Source of the DNA: Apoderus coryli
Taxonomy: Eukaryota; Arthropoda; Insecta; Coleoptera; Attelabidae
Assembly: GCA_911728435.2 (NCBI GenBank)
Contig: OU452204.1
Span: 21,354,930 to 21,418,929 of the forward strand
Direction of reading: 5' to 3'
DNA length: 64,000 nucleotides
Made by a program: the position numbers and the translations under genes. The first letter of the stretch is position 1; every line of letters begins with the position of its first letter. The notes under the pieces are model-generated. The model was not told the DNA's origin. It saw nothing but the letters and a program-made list of their open reading frames with translations, and did not search any database. Of the stretch, positions 25,301 to 37,700 are shown piece by piece.

Positions 25301-28300
25301 CTCTCGATAGCTAATAGATGCAGGAACAACATACGAAAAGCCCACGACTAAACCCTGCCTCAAAGAATTTTCCGGCAGCCTCAAAGTAGCCCTACTTGTG
25401 ACACCGTGCAGCCCTCCACAGAACCTTCGCTAGCAGGCAATGCCACACCAACCCAGCTATGAGGGATGTCACTCTCGATAGCTAATAGATGCAGGAACAA
25501 CATACGAAAAGCCCACGACTAAACAGTGCAACAAAGAATTTTGCGGCAGCCTCAAAGTAGCCCTACTTGTGACACCGTGCAGCCCTCCACAGAACCTTCG
25601 CTAGCAGGCAATGCCACACCAACCCAGCGATGAGGAATGTCACTCTCGATAGCTAATAGATGCAGGAACAACATACGAAAAGCCCACGACTAAACCCTGC
25701 CTCAAAGAATTTTCCGGCAGCCACAAAGTAGTCCTACTTGTGACACCGTGCAGCCCTCCACAGAACCTTCACTAGCAGGCAATGCCACACCAACCCAGCG
25801 ATGAGGAATGTCACTCTCGATAGCTAATAGATGCAGGAACAACATACGAAAAGCCCACGACTAAACCCTGCCTCAAAGAATTTTCCGGCAGCCTCAAAGT
25901 AGTCCTACTTGTGACACCGTGCAGCCCTCCACAGAACCTTCACTAGCAGGCAATGCCACACCAACCCAGCGATGAGGAATGTCACTCTCGATAGCTAATA
26001 GATGCAGGAACAACATACGAAAAGCCCACGACTAAACCCTGCCTCAAAGAATTTTCCGGCAGCCTCAAAGTAGCCCTACTTGTGACACCGTGCAGCCCTC
26101 CACAGAACCTTCGCTAGCAGGCAATGCCACACCAACCCAGCGATGAGGAATGTCACTCTCGATAGCTAATAGATGCAGGAACAACATACGAAAAGCCCAC
26201 GACTAAACCCTGCCTCAAAGAATTTTCCGGCAGCCTCAAAGTAGTCCTACTTGTGACACCGTGCAGCCCTCCACAGAACCTTCACTAGCAGGCAATGCCA
26301 CACCAACCCAGCGATGAGGAATGTCACTCTCGATAGCTAATAGATGCAGGAACAACATACGAAAAGCCCACGACTAAACCCTGCCTCAAAGAATTTTCCG
26401 GCAGCCACAAAGTAGCCCTACTTGTGACACCGTGCAGCCCTCCACAGAACCTTCACTAGCAGGCAATGCCACACCAACCCAGCGATGAGGAATGTCACTC
26501 TCGATAGCTAATAGATGCAGGAACAACATACGAAAAGCCCACGACTAAACCCTGCCTCAAAGAATTTTCCGGCAGCCACAAAGTAGTCCTACTTGTGACA
26601 CCGTGCAGCCCTCCACAGAACCTTCACTAGCAGGCAATGCCACACCAACCCAGCGATGAGGAATGTCACTCTCGATACCTAATAGATGCAGGAACAACAT
26701 ACGAAAAGCCCACGACTAAACAGTGCAACAAAGAATTTTCCGGCAGCCTCAAAGTAGCCCTACTTGTGACACCGTGCAGCCCTCCACAGAACCTTCGCTA
26801 GCAGGCAATGCCACACCAACCCAGCGATGAGGAATGTCACTCTCGATAGCTAATAGATGCAGGAACAACATACGAAAAGCCCACGACTAAACCCTGCCTC
26901 AAAGAATTTTCCGGCAGCCTCAAAGTAGTCCTACTTGTGACACCGTGCAGCCCTCCACAGAACCTTCACTAGCAGGCAATGCCACACCAACCCAGCGATG
27001 AGGAATGTCACTCTCGATAGCTAATAGATGCAGGAACAACATACGAAAAGCCCACGACTAAACCCTGCCTCAAAGAATTTTCCGGCAGCCTCAAAGTAGC
27101 CCTACTTGTGACACCGTGCAGCCCTCCACAGAACCTTCGCTAGCAGGCAATGCCACACCAACCCAGCTATGAGGGATGTCACTCTCGATAGCTAATAGAT
27201 GCAGGAACAACATACGAAAAGCCCACGACTAAACAGTGCAACAAAGAATTTTGCGGCAGCCTCAAAGTAGCCCTACTTGTGACACCGTGCAGCCCTCCAC
27301 AGAACCTTCACTAGCAGGCAATGCCACACCAACCCAGCGATGAGGAATGTCACTCTCGATAGCTAATAGATGCAGGAACAACATACGAAAAGCCCACGAC
27401 TAAACCCTGCCTCAAAGAATTTTCCGGCAGCCTCAAAGTAGCCCTACTTGTGACACCGTGCAGCCCTCCACAGAACCTTCGCTAGCAGGCAATGCCACAC
27501 CAACCCAGCTATGAGGGATGTCACTCTCGATAGCTAATAGATGCAGGAACAACATACGAAAAGCCCACGACTAAACAGTGCAACAAAGAATTTTGCGGCA
27601 GCCTCAAAGTAGCCCTACTTGTGACACCGTGCAGCCCTCCACAGAACCTTCGCTAGTAGACAATTCCACACCGACCCAGCTATGGGGGATGTCACTCTCG
27701 ATAGTTAATAGACGCAGGAACAACATACGAAAAGCCCGCGAAAAAACGGTGGCACAAAGAATTTTCCGGCAGCCACAAAGTAGCCCTACTTGTGACACCG
27801 TGCAGCCCTCCACAGAACCTTCGCTAGCAGGCAATGCCTCACCAACCCAGCTATGAGGGATGTCACTCTCGATAGTTAATAGATGCAGGAACAACATACT
27901 AAAAGCCCACGACTAAACAGTGCCTCAAAGAATTTTTCGGCAGCCACAAAGTAGCCCTACTGGTGACACCGTGCAGCCCTCCACAGAAACTTCGCTAGCA
28001 GGCAATGGCACACCAACCCAGCCATGGGGGATGTCACTCTCGATAGCCAATAGATGCAGGATCAACATAAGAAAAGCCCACGACTAAACAGTGCCTCAAA
28101 GAATTTTCCGGCAGCCTCAAAGTAGCCTTACCTGTGACACCGTGCAGTCCTCCACAGAAACTTCGCTAGCAGGCAATGCCACACCAACCCAGCTATGAGG
28201 GATGTCACTCTCGATAGCTAATAGATGCAGGAACAACATACGAAAAGCCCACGACTAAACAGTGCAACAAAGAATTTTCCGGCAGCCCTCCACAGAACCT

Positions 28301-31300
28301 TCACTAGCAGGCAATGCCACACCAACCCAGCGATGAGGAATGTCACTCTCGATAGCTAATAGATGCAGGAACAACATACGAAAAGCCCACGACTAAACCC
28401 TGCCTCAAAGAATTTTCCGGCAGCCTCAAAGTAGCCCTACTTGTGACACCGTGCAGCCCTCCACAGAACCTTCGCTAGCAGGCAATGCCACACCAACCCA
28501 GCTATGAGGGATGTCACTCTCGATAGCTAATAGATGCAGGAACAACATACGAAAAGCCCACGACTAAACAGTGCAACAAAGAATTTTGCGGCAGCCTCAA
28601 AGTAGCCCTACTTGTGACACCGTGCAGCCCTCCACAGAACCTTCGCTAGCAGGCAATGCCACACCAACCCAGCGATGAGGAATGTCACTCTCGATAGCTA
28701 ATAGATGCAGGAACAACATACGAAAAGCCCACGACTAAACCCTGCCTCAAAGAATTTTCCGGCAGCCACAAAATAGTCCTACTTGTGACACCGTGCAGCC
28801 CTCCACAGAACCTTCACTAGCAGGCAATGCCACACCAACCCAGCGATGAGGAATGTCACTCTCGATAGCTAATAGATGCAGGAACAACATACGAAAAGCC
28901 CACGACTAAACCCTGCCTCAAAGAATTTTCCGGCAGCCTCAAAGTAGCCCTACTTGTGACACCGTGCAGCCCTCCACAGAACCTTCGCTAGCAGGCAATG
29001 CCACACCAACCCAGCGATGAGGAATGTCACTCTCGATAGCTAATAGATGCAGGAACAACATACGAAAAGCCCACGACTAAACCCTGCCTCAAAGAATTTT
29101 CCGGCAGCCTCAAAGTAGTCCTACTTGTGACACCGTGCAGCCCTCCACAGAACCTTCACTAGCAGGCAATGCCACACCAACCCAGCGATGAGGAATGTCA
29201 CTCTCGATAGCTAATAGATGCAGGAACAACATACGAAAAGCCCACGACTAAACCCTGCCTCAAAGAATTTTCCGGCAGCCACAAAGTAGTCCTACTTGTG
29301 ACACCGTGCAGCCCTCCACAGAACCTTCACTAGCAGGCAATGCCACACCAACCCAGCGATGAGGAATGTCACTCTCGATAGCTAATAGATGCAGGAACAA
29401 CATACGAAAAGCCCACGACTAAACCCTGCCTCAAAGAATTTTCCGGCAGCCACAAAGTAGTCCTACTTGTGATACCGTGCAGCCCTCCACAGAACCTTCA
29501 CTAGCAGGCAATGCCACACCAACCCAGCGATGAGGAATGTCACTCTCGATACCTAATAGATGCAGGAACAACATACGAAAAGCCCACGACTAAACAATGC
29601 AACAAAGAATTTTCCGGCAGCCTCAAAGTAGCCCTACTTGTGACACCGTGCAGCCCTCCACAGAACCTTCGCTAGCAGGCAATGCCACACCAACCCAGCG
29701 ATGAGGAATGTCACTCTCGATAGCTAATAGATGCAGGAACAACATACGAAAAGCCCACGACTAAACCCTGCCTCAAAGAATTTTCCGGCAGCCTCAAAGT
29801 AGCCCTACTTGTGACACCGTGCAGCCCTCCACAGAACCTTCACTAGCAGGCAATGCCACACCAACCCAGCGATGAGGAATGTCACTCTCGATAGCTAATA
29901 GATGCAGGAACAACATACGAAAAGCCCACGACTAAACCCTGCCTCAAAGAATTTTCCGGCAGCCTCAAAGTAGCCCTACTTGTGACACCGTGCAGCCCTC
30001 CACAGAACCTTCGCTAGCAGGCAATGCCACACCAACCCAGCGATGAGGAATGTCACTCTCGATAGCTAATAGATGCAGGAACAACATACGAAAAGCCCAC
30101 GACTAAACAGTGCAACAAAGAATTTTCCGGCAGCCTCAAAGTAGCCCTACTTGTGACACCGTGCAGCCCTCCACAGAACCTTCGCTAGCAGGCAATGCCA
30201 CACCAACCCAGCGATGAGGAATGTCACTCTCGATAGCTAATAGATCCAGGAACAACATACGAAAAGCCCACGACTAAACCCTGCCTCAAAGAATTTTCCG
30301 GCAGCCTCAAAGTAGTCCTACTTGTGACACCGTGCAGCCCTCCACAGAACCTTCACTAGCAGGCAATGCCACACCAACCCAGCGATGAGGAATGTCACTC
30401 TCGATAGCTAATAGATGCAGGAACAACATACGAAAAGCCCACGACTAAACCCTGCCTCAAAGAATTTTCCGGCAGCCTCAAAGTAGCCCTACTTGTGACA
30501 CCGTGCAGCCCTCCACAGAACCTTCGCTAGCAGGCAATGCCACACCAACCCAGCTATGAGGGATGTCACTCTCGATAGCTAATAGATGCAGGAACAACAT
30601 ACGAAAAGCCCACGACTAAACAGTGCAACAAAGAATTTTGCGGCAGCCTCAAATTAGCCCTACTTGTGACACCGTGCAGCCCTCCACAGAACCTTCGCTA
30701 GCAGGCAATGCCACACCAACCCAGCGATGAGGAATGTCACTCTCGATAGCTAATAGATGCAGGAACAACATACGAAAAGCCCACGACTAAACCCTGCCTC
30801 AAAGAATTTTCCGGCAGCCACAAAGTAGTCCTACTTGTGACACCGTGCAGCCCTCCACAGAACCTTCACTAGCAGGCAATGCCACACCAACTCAGCGATG
30901 AGGAATGTCACTCTCGATAGCTAATAGATGCAGGAACAACATACGAAAAGCCCACGACTAAACAGTGCAACAAAGAATTTTGCGGCAGCCTCAAAGTAGC
31001 CCTACTTGTGACACCGTGCAGCCCTCCACAGAACCTTCGCTAGCAGGCAATGCCACACCAACCCAGCGATGAGGAATGTCACTCTCGATAGCTAATAGAT
31101 GCAGGAACAACATACGAAAAGCCCACGACTAAACCCTGCCTCAAAGAATTTTCCGGCAGCCTCAAAGTAGTCCTACTTGTGACACCGTGCAGCCCTCCAC
31201 AGAACCTTCGCTAGCAGGCAATGCCACACCAACCCAGCTATGAGGGATGTCACTCTCGATAGCTAATAGATGCAGGAACAACATACGAAAAGCCCACGAC

Positions 31301-31322
31301 TCAACGGTTCCCCAAAGAATTT
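22387..31322. repeat. 171-bp satellite, block 1 (~52 units, higher-order)
   Basis: The landmark gtga(c/t)accgtgcag recurs every 171 bp (22556, 22727, 22898, ...). Two main monomer types are seen: type A has cagctatgagggatg and often cagtgcaacaaag; type B has cagcgatgaggaatg and ccctgcctcaaag. A third, diverged type (gacaattccacaccgaccc, gcgaaaaaacggtgg) marks higher-order boundaries. A 138-bp monomer lacking 33 bp between two gcagcc motifs occurs near 23,217, 25,237 and 28,282. Confidence 0.95.
24559..27603. repeat. Higher-order repeat of the 171-bp satellite, 3045 bp (18 monomers)
   Basis: The diverged monomer pair at 24,559-24,852 recurs at 27,604-27,897, and the short monomer at 25,237 recurs at 28,282; both offsets are 3045 bp. 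This equals 17 x 171 + 138 exactly. An earlier partial unit starts at 22,539 with offset 2020 (11 x 171 + 138 + 1; the extra base is the t in cttatgaggg at 24,121). Differences between the two full units are few (for example tagatgc to tagacgc at 27,711). Confidence 0.88.
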
Positions 31323-31421
31323 CGAAGAAAAAATAAAACTATGATGAATTTATTTACGATATTAAAACGTCTTTATTAGGCACAATTATAATTTAATAAT
31401 ACAGTTTTAGACTAATATTTT
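31323..31421. other. Partial cassette (distal 99 bp), tandem duplicate
   Basis: Non-satellite AT-rich sequence identical to 32,118-32,216. It contains gtctttattagg, which is AATAAA on the minus strand and could be the polyadenylation signal of the captured gene's terminal exon. Confidence 0.75.
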
Positions 31422-32117
31422 AACAAAGAATTTTGCGGCAGCCTCAAATTAGCCCTACTTGTGACACCGTGCAGCCCTCCACAGAACCTTCGCTAGCAGG
31501 CAATGCCACACCAACCCAGCGATGAGGAATGTCACTCTCGATAGCTAATAGATGCAGGAACAACATACGAAAAGCCCACGACTAAACCCTGCCTCAAAGA
31601 ATTTTCCGGCAGCCACAAAGTAGTCCTACTTGTGACACCGTGCAGCCCTCCACAGAACCTTCACTAGCAGGCAATGCCACACCAACTCAGCGATGAGGAA
31701 TGTCACTCTCGATAGCTAATAGATGCAGGAACAACATACGAAAAGCCCACGACTAAACAGTGCAACAAAGAATTTTGCGGCAGCCTCAAAGTAGCCCTAC
31801 TTGTGACACCGTGCAGCCCTCCACAGAACCTTCGCTAGCAGGCAATGCCACACCAACCCAGCGATGAGGAATGTCACTCTCGATAGCTAATAGATGCAGG
31901 AACAACATACGAAAAGCCCACGACTAAACCCTGCCTCAAAGAATTTTCCGGCAGCCTCAAAGTAGTCCTACTTGTGACACCGTGCAGCCCTCCACAGAAC
32001 CTTCGCTAGCAGGCAATGCCACACCAACCCAGCTATGAGGGATGTCACTCTCGATAGCTAATAGATGCAGGAACAACATACGAAAAGCCCACGACTCAAC
32101 GGTTCCCCAAAGAATTT
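31422..32117. repeat. 171-bp satellite, block 2 (~4 units)
   Basis: Satellite monomers of the 795-bp duplication, types A and B, ending in the monomer with cacgactcaacggttcccc that borders the cassette. Confidence 0.9.
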
Positions 32118-32459
32118 CGAAGAAAAAATAAAACTATGATGAATTTATTTACGATATTAAAACGTCTTTATTAGGCACAATTATAATTTAATAATACAGT
32201 TTTAGACTAATATTTTAACAAAGACCAGGAATTTAAATTACAGTAATAATTAAACAAGTGTAAAAAGTAATTCACCAGCATATTTTATCAAACAAAATTG
32301 AAAACTGCGCTAAAACGCTAGGGTTCTTTATCGAGAACGACCTAGAAAGCTCACATAAAATTCATTTTGAATTGCCCGCTATCGTGCTATTTGACAAAAT
32401 GACATCTGTCATTTTTTGACAGATGACAAGTGAAAACTGCGCCATTAATAAAAATTGAA

Positions 32460-32990
32460 CAACAGACGCTTCAGCAACGCATCGAAATTATAAAAATTCA
32501 CTACAAAAATGGTGAAAATTTTGCTGAAAGTATGAACGAAAACCAAGGTTTGTCCATTCCACGTCGTTCTTTGTGATATTACACCGAAGTTTCCATAAAG
32601 ATTTGGATCTTAAACCTTATTACAAAGTTCAGCCGATACTCAACAGCGTTGGAGGCTACGTTAATAAGCATTTGAGGTTTTTGGGCGGGGGCATCATTGG
32701 GCTGTATTTTGTACATGAGGAAATGCCATGATTAATGCATTTTTATTGCCAGAATTGGACGGTAAGGTTGTGGACAATGTTTACTTGCAATAACACGGCG
32801 CTACGTGCCACACAAGTGGAGAAACCTTTTGCGAGATAATTTTCCTGACAGTCTTTTCTCGAAATGGTGATTACAATTGGCCTGCAAGAGCATGTGATTT
32901 AGTACCATTGGAATGCTTTCTTTGGGGCTACAAAACGGGGCGTGGAAAACCTTTTATGTATACTGGAGTCTGCCGAATTACTATAAAAAA
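32460..32990 (+). pseudogene. Mariner-like transposase remnant, copy 1
   Basis: Broken plus-strand frames show a start-like LQQRIEIIKIHYKNGENFAES stretch (N-terminal helix-turn-helix of arthropod mariner-type transposases), then, after stops and frameshifts, a run ending SRNGDYNWPARACDLVPLE followed by CFLWGY. The latter matches the 'DxNWPPRSxDLxPxDxFLWGY' segment around the last catalytic Asp of IS630/Tc1/mariner enzymes. Several in-frame stops (for example after PRRSL) and a collapsed DDE region make it inactive. No clear inverted ends remain. Confidence 0.7.
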
Positions 32991-33068
32991 ATATAAATAA
33001 AGATTTGAAAAATTACTACAAAAATATTATTGAAAAAATAAATTAAAGCGGTAAATTTGAAAATAAAG

Positions 33069-33312
33069 TCAAATATCCTGATAAACTTTGATTTTATAGT
33101 AGTCTATTGGTGTTAGATCTCGAGGTTTCCTTGAATATTTTAAACCGATATCGTCTGCAACTTTTTCTATTACGCTTAAAGCATAGTCTAATTGTTCTTT
33201 GGTATGGCCTGCCGACAGACAGATACGTATTCTCCCTTGCATTAGAGGTGTGGCTGGATATCCCACTCCTACTGTCGCTATTTTTTCTTTTATTAAAGTC
33301 CGAACCACGACA
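33069..33312 (-). pseudogene. Serine palmitoyltransferase subunit 2, terminal exon fragment, copy 1
   Basis: About 81 codons on the minus strand begin after a ttttcag acceptor (33313-33315) and end at a stop at 33,069. The stretch VGVGYPATPLMQGRIRICLS followed by AGHTKEQLDYAL matches the C-terminal end of SPTLC2/LCB2-type alpha-oxoamine synthases (human form: VVVVGFPATPIIESRARFC, then SAAHTKE). A KYSRKPRD tail follows. SPT joins serine and palmitoyl-CoA in the first step of sphingolipid synthesis. Only the small C-terminal domain is here; the PLP lysine and active site are in missing exons, so no enzyme can be made. The frame is intact, suggesting recent capture or copying from a working gene elsewhere. 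Confidence 0.78.
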
Positions 33313-33410
33313 CTGAAAATGAAAATAGCAAGTTAAAATAATAATAATTACATTTTATAACATCATCAGCATTCACTCGCTAACGAGTATGAATTATTCC
33401 AACTCAGGGA

Positions 33411-34096
33411 AGTGGCCCTACTTGTGACACCGTGCAGCCCTCCACAGATCCTTCGCTATCAGGAAATCCCACACCGACCCAGTTATGGGGATGTCACTCT
33501 CGATAGCTAATAGATGCAGGAACAACATACTAAAAACCCGCGACTACCGGTTTCCCAAAGAATTTTCCAGCATCCACAAAATAGAACTTCTTGTGACACC
33601 GTGCAGCCCCCCACAGAACTTTCGCCAGCAGGCAATGCCAGAGCGACCCAGCTATGGGGGATGTCACTCTCGATAGTTAATAGATGCAGGAACAACATAC
33701 GAAAAGCCCGCGAAAAAACGGTGACACAAAGAATTTTCCGGCAGCCACAAAGTAGCCCTACTGGTGACACCGTGCAGTCCTCCACAGAACCTTCGCTAGC
33801 AGACAATTCCACACCGACCCAGCTATGGGGGATGTCTCTCTCGATAGCTAATAGATGCAGGATCAACATAAGAAAAGCCCACGACTAAACAGTGCCTCAA
33901 AGAATTTTCCGGCAGCCTCAAAGTAGTCTTACCTGTGATACCGTGCAGCTCTCCACATAACTTTCGCTAGTAGACAATTCCACACCGACCCAGCTATGGG
34001 GGATGTCACTCTCGATAGTTAATAGATGCAGGAACAACATACGAAAAGCCCGCGAAAAAACGGTGGCACAAAGAATTTTCCGGCAGCCACAAAGTA
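33411..34096. repeat. 171-bp satellite, block 3 (diverged monomers)
   Basis: About four monomers differ more from the consensus than any others: cagatccttcgctatcagg, cagttatgggg, gcgactaccggtttcc and ccagcatccacaaaatag. Identical blocks follow the other two cassette copies (47,257 and 51,823). Such divergence is usual at array edges. Confidence 0.9.
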
Positions 34097-34730
34097 ATTC
34101 GCAAAAGTCTTAAATCACCAATAACGTGCGATCCTCACTATTCTTACCGCCAAAAGTCATTTCCATCCAATAAAATCTCATCAAACAGGCGGTAAGTTGA
34201 CAATGCCAAACAAACTGTCACTCAACACAGCCTGCGAGTAGGTAGAAGAACATCTCCACAGTAATTACACTGCGCTGTCAGATCGAAATAGCTATCACAT
34301 GCACGGCATAAATAAACAGCAACAAGCCGGGCCACCGAAGCATTATGTCCACTGCGAGAACAGACTGCAGTACGAACACCAATAAATAGCAACAGTGAGC
34401 TACCTGTAAAAGGAACGGACTATCCAGCAAGTGATATGAAATACTCAAGTTGTTATATGAAATATTCAAGGTGACAGAAATCAGCTGTCTGTCGTAAATT
34501 AGTTCAAATAAGTCAAAGTGAAAATATATAACCTACACGTCACGGTAAACAATAATAACGCCGAAATTAGGCCTTCACGAATTCTACCACTAAACAATAG
34601 CAAACGAAAACTAAACACTGAATATATTTGTCAAAATCGGGAAAGAAAACAGCAACACTAACTACAGTGCCACCGTTTTGTGTCATAGCCGGGAGTTAAA
34701 TAACGTATAGGTAACCTATACAATTGTGTG
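34097..34730. other. 634-bp unique insert within the satellite
   Basis: Non-satellite, GC-moderate sequence with no convincing open frame. It replaces about 10 bp of a monomer (after aaagta, before gacaccgtg) and is absent from the otherwise equivalent positions near 47,942 and 52,508. It carries a short palindrome gtataggtaacctatac near its right end and a gtgccaccgttttgtgtc stretch that resembles the reverse complement of the satellite's aacggtggcac. Origin unknown. Confidence 0.7.
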
Positions 34731-37700
34731 GACACCGTGCAGCCCTCCACAGAACCTTCACTAGCAGGCAATGCCACACCAACCCAGCGATGAGGAATGT
34801 CACTCTCGATAGCTAATAGATGCAGGAACAACATACGAAAAGCCCACGACTAAACCCTGCCTCAAAGAATTTTCCGGCAGCCACAAAGTAGTCCTACTTG
34901 TGACACCGTGCAGCCCTCCACAGAACCTTCACTAGCAGGCAATGCCACACCAACCGAGCGATGAGGAATGTCACTCTCGATTGCTAATAGATGCAGGAAC
35001 AACATACGAAAAGCCCACGACTAAACCCTGCCTCAAAGAATTTTCCGGCAGCCACAAAGTAGTCCTACTTGTGACACCGTGCAGCCCTCCACAGAACCTT
35101 CACTAGCAGGCAATGCCACACCAACCCAGCGATGAGGAATGTCACTCTCGATACCTAATAGATGCAGGAACAACATACGAAAAGCCCACGACTAAACAGT
35201 GCAACAAAGAATTTTCCGGCAGCCTCAAAGTAGCCCTACTTGTGACACCGTGCAGCCCTCCACAGAACCTTCGCTAGCAGGCAATGCCACACCAACCCAG
35301 CGATGAGGAATGTCACTCTCGATAGCTAATAGATGCAGGAACAACATACGAAAAGCCCACGACTAAACCCTGCCTCAAAGAATTTTCCGGCAGCCTCAAA
35401 GTAGTCCTACTTGTGACACCGTGCAGCCCTCCACAGAACCTTCACTAGCAGGCAATGCCACACCAACCCAGCGATGAGGAATGTCACTCTCGATAGCTAA
35501 TAGATGCAGGAACAACATACGAAAAGCCCACGACTAAACCCTGCCTCAAAGAATTTTCCGGCAGCCTCAAAGTAGCCCTACTTGTGACACCGTGCAGCCC
35601 TCCACAGAACCTTCGCTAGCAGGCAATGCCACACCAACCCAGCGATGAGGAATGTCACTCTCGATAGCTAATAGATGCAGGAACAACATACGAAAAGCCC
35701 ACGACTAAACAGTGCAACAAAGAATTTTCCGGCAGCCTCAAAGTAGCCCTACTTGTGACACCGTGCAGCCCTCCATAGAACCTTCGCTAGCAGGCAATGC
35801 CACACCAACCCAGCGATGAGGAATGTCACTCTCGATAGCTAATAGATGCAGGAACAACATACGAAAAGCCCACGACTAAACCCTGCCTCAAAGAATTTTC
35901 CGGCAGCCTCAAAGTAGTCCTACTTGTGACACCGTGCAGCCCTCCACAGAACCTTCACTAGCAGGCAATGCCACACCAACCCAGCGATGAGGAATGTCAC
36001 TCTCGATAGCTAATAGATGCAGGAACAACATACGAAAAGCCCACGACTAAACCCTGCCTCAAAGAATTTTCCGGCAGCCTCAAAGTAGCCTTACCTGTGA
36101 CACCGTGCAGTCCTCCACAGAAACTTCGCTAGCAGGCAATGCCACACCAACCCAGCGATGAGGAATGTCACTCTCGATAGCTAATAGATGCAGGAACAAC
36201 ATACGAAAAGCCCACGACTAAACCCTGCCTCAAAGAATTTTCCGGCAGCCTCAAAGTAGTCCTACTTGTGACACCGTGCAGCCCTCCACAGAACCTTCAC
36301 TAGCAGGCAATGCCACACCAACCCAGCGATGAGGAATGTCACTCTCGATAGCTAATAGATGCAGGAACAACATACGAAAAGCCCACGACTAAACCCTGCC
36401 TCAAAGAATTTTCCGGCAGCCTCAAAGTAGCCTTACCTGTGACACCGTGCAGTCCTCCACAGAAACTTCGCTAGCAGGCAATGCCACACCAACCCAGCTA
36501 TGAGGGATGTCACTCTCGATAGCTAATAGATGCAGGAACAACATACGAAAAGCCCACGACTAAACAGTGCAACAAAGAATTTTGCGGCAGCCTCAAAGTA
36601 GTCTTACCTGTGATACCGTGCAGCTCTCCACATAACTTTCGCTAGTAGACAATTCCACACCGACCCAGCTATGGGGGATGTCACTCTCGATAGTTAATAG
36701 ATGCAGGAACAACATACGAAAAGCCCGCGAAAAAACGGTGGCACAAAGAATTTTCCGGCAGCCTCAAAGTAGCCCTACTTGTGACACCGTGCAGCCCTCC
36801 ACAGAACCTTCGCTAGCAGGCAATGCCACACCAACCCAGCGATGAGGAATGTCACTCTCGATAGCTAATAGATGCAGGAACAACATACGAAAAGCCCACG
36901 ACTAAACCCTGCCTCAAAGAATTTTCCGGCAGCCTCAAAGTAGTCCTACTTGTGACACCGTGCAGCCCTCCACAGAACCTTCGCTAGCAGGCAATGCCAC
37001 ACCAACCCAGCGATGAGGAATGTCACTCTCGATAGCTAATAGATGCAGGAACAACATACGAAAAGCCCACGACTAAACCCAGCCTCAAAGAATTTTCCGG
37101 CAGCCTCAAAGTAGTCCTACTTGTGACACCGTGCAGCCCTCCACAGAACCTTCACTAGCAGGCAATGCCACACCAACCCAGCGATGAGGAATGTCACTCT
37201 CGATAGCTAATAGATGCAGGAACAACATACGAAAAGCCCACGACTAAACCCTGCCTCAAAGAATTTTCCGGCAGCCACAAAGTAGTCCTACTTGTGACAC
37301 CGTGCAGCCCTCCACAGAACCTTCACTAGCAGGCAATGCCACACCAACCCAGCGATGAGGAATGTCACTCTCGATAGCTAATAGATGCAGGAACAACATA
37401 CGAAAAGCCCACGACTAAACCCTGCCTCAAAGAATTTTCCGGCAGCCTCAAAGTAGCCCTACTTGTGACACCGTGCAGCCCTCCACAGAACCTTCGCTAG
37501 CAGGCAATGCCACACCAACCCAGCGATGAGGAATGTCACTCTCGATAGCTAATAGATGCAGGAACAACATACGAAAAGCCCACGACTAAACCCTGCCTCA
37601 AAGAATTTTCCGGCAGCCTCAAAGTAGTCCTACTTGTGACACCGTGCAGCCTTCCACAGAACCTTCACTAGCAGGCAATGCCACACCAACCCAGCGATGA

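Larger units (their letters stand above)
30627..32216. repeat. 795-bp tandem duplication including the array edge
   Basis: 30,627-31,421 is repeated as 31,422-32,216. Each copy has about four satellite monomers and 99 bp of the cassette's AT-rich end. The junction is at a shared aacaaaga, present in both the satellite and the cassette, which is a microhomology signature. Confidence 0.85.
32118..33410. other. Captured cassette, copy 1 (SPT2 last exon + dead mariner)
   Basis: A 1293-bp non-satellite segment. Going leftward (minus strand) it holds an intron end, the terminal exon of a serine palmitoyltransferase 2 gene, 3'-flanking DNA carrying a broken mariner-like transposase, and a minus-strand AATAAA at about 32,173. 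It recurs at 45,964-47,256 (offset 13,846) and in part at 51,191-51,822 (offset 18,412). Both flanks are the most diverged satellite monomers in the window. About 32,392-32,427 also holds a tgacatctgtca / tgacagatgac hairpin. Confidence 0.82.
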
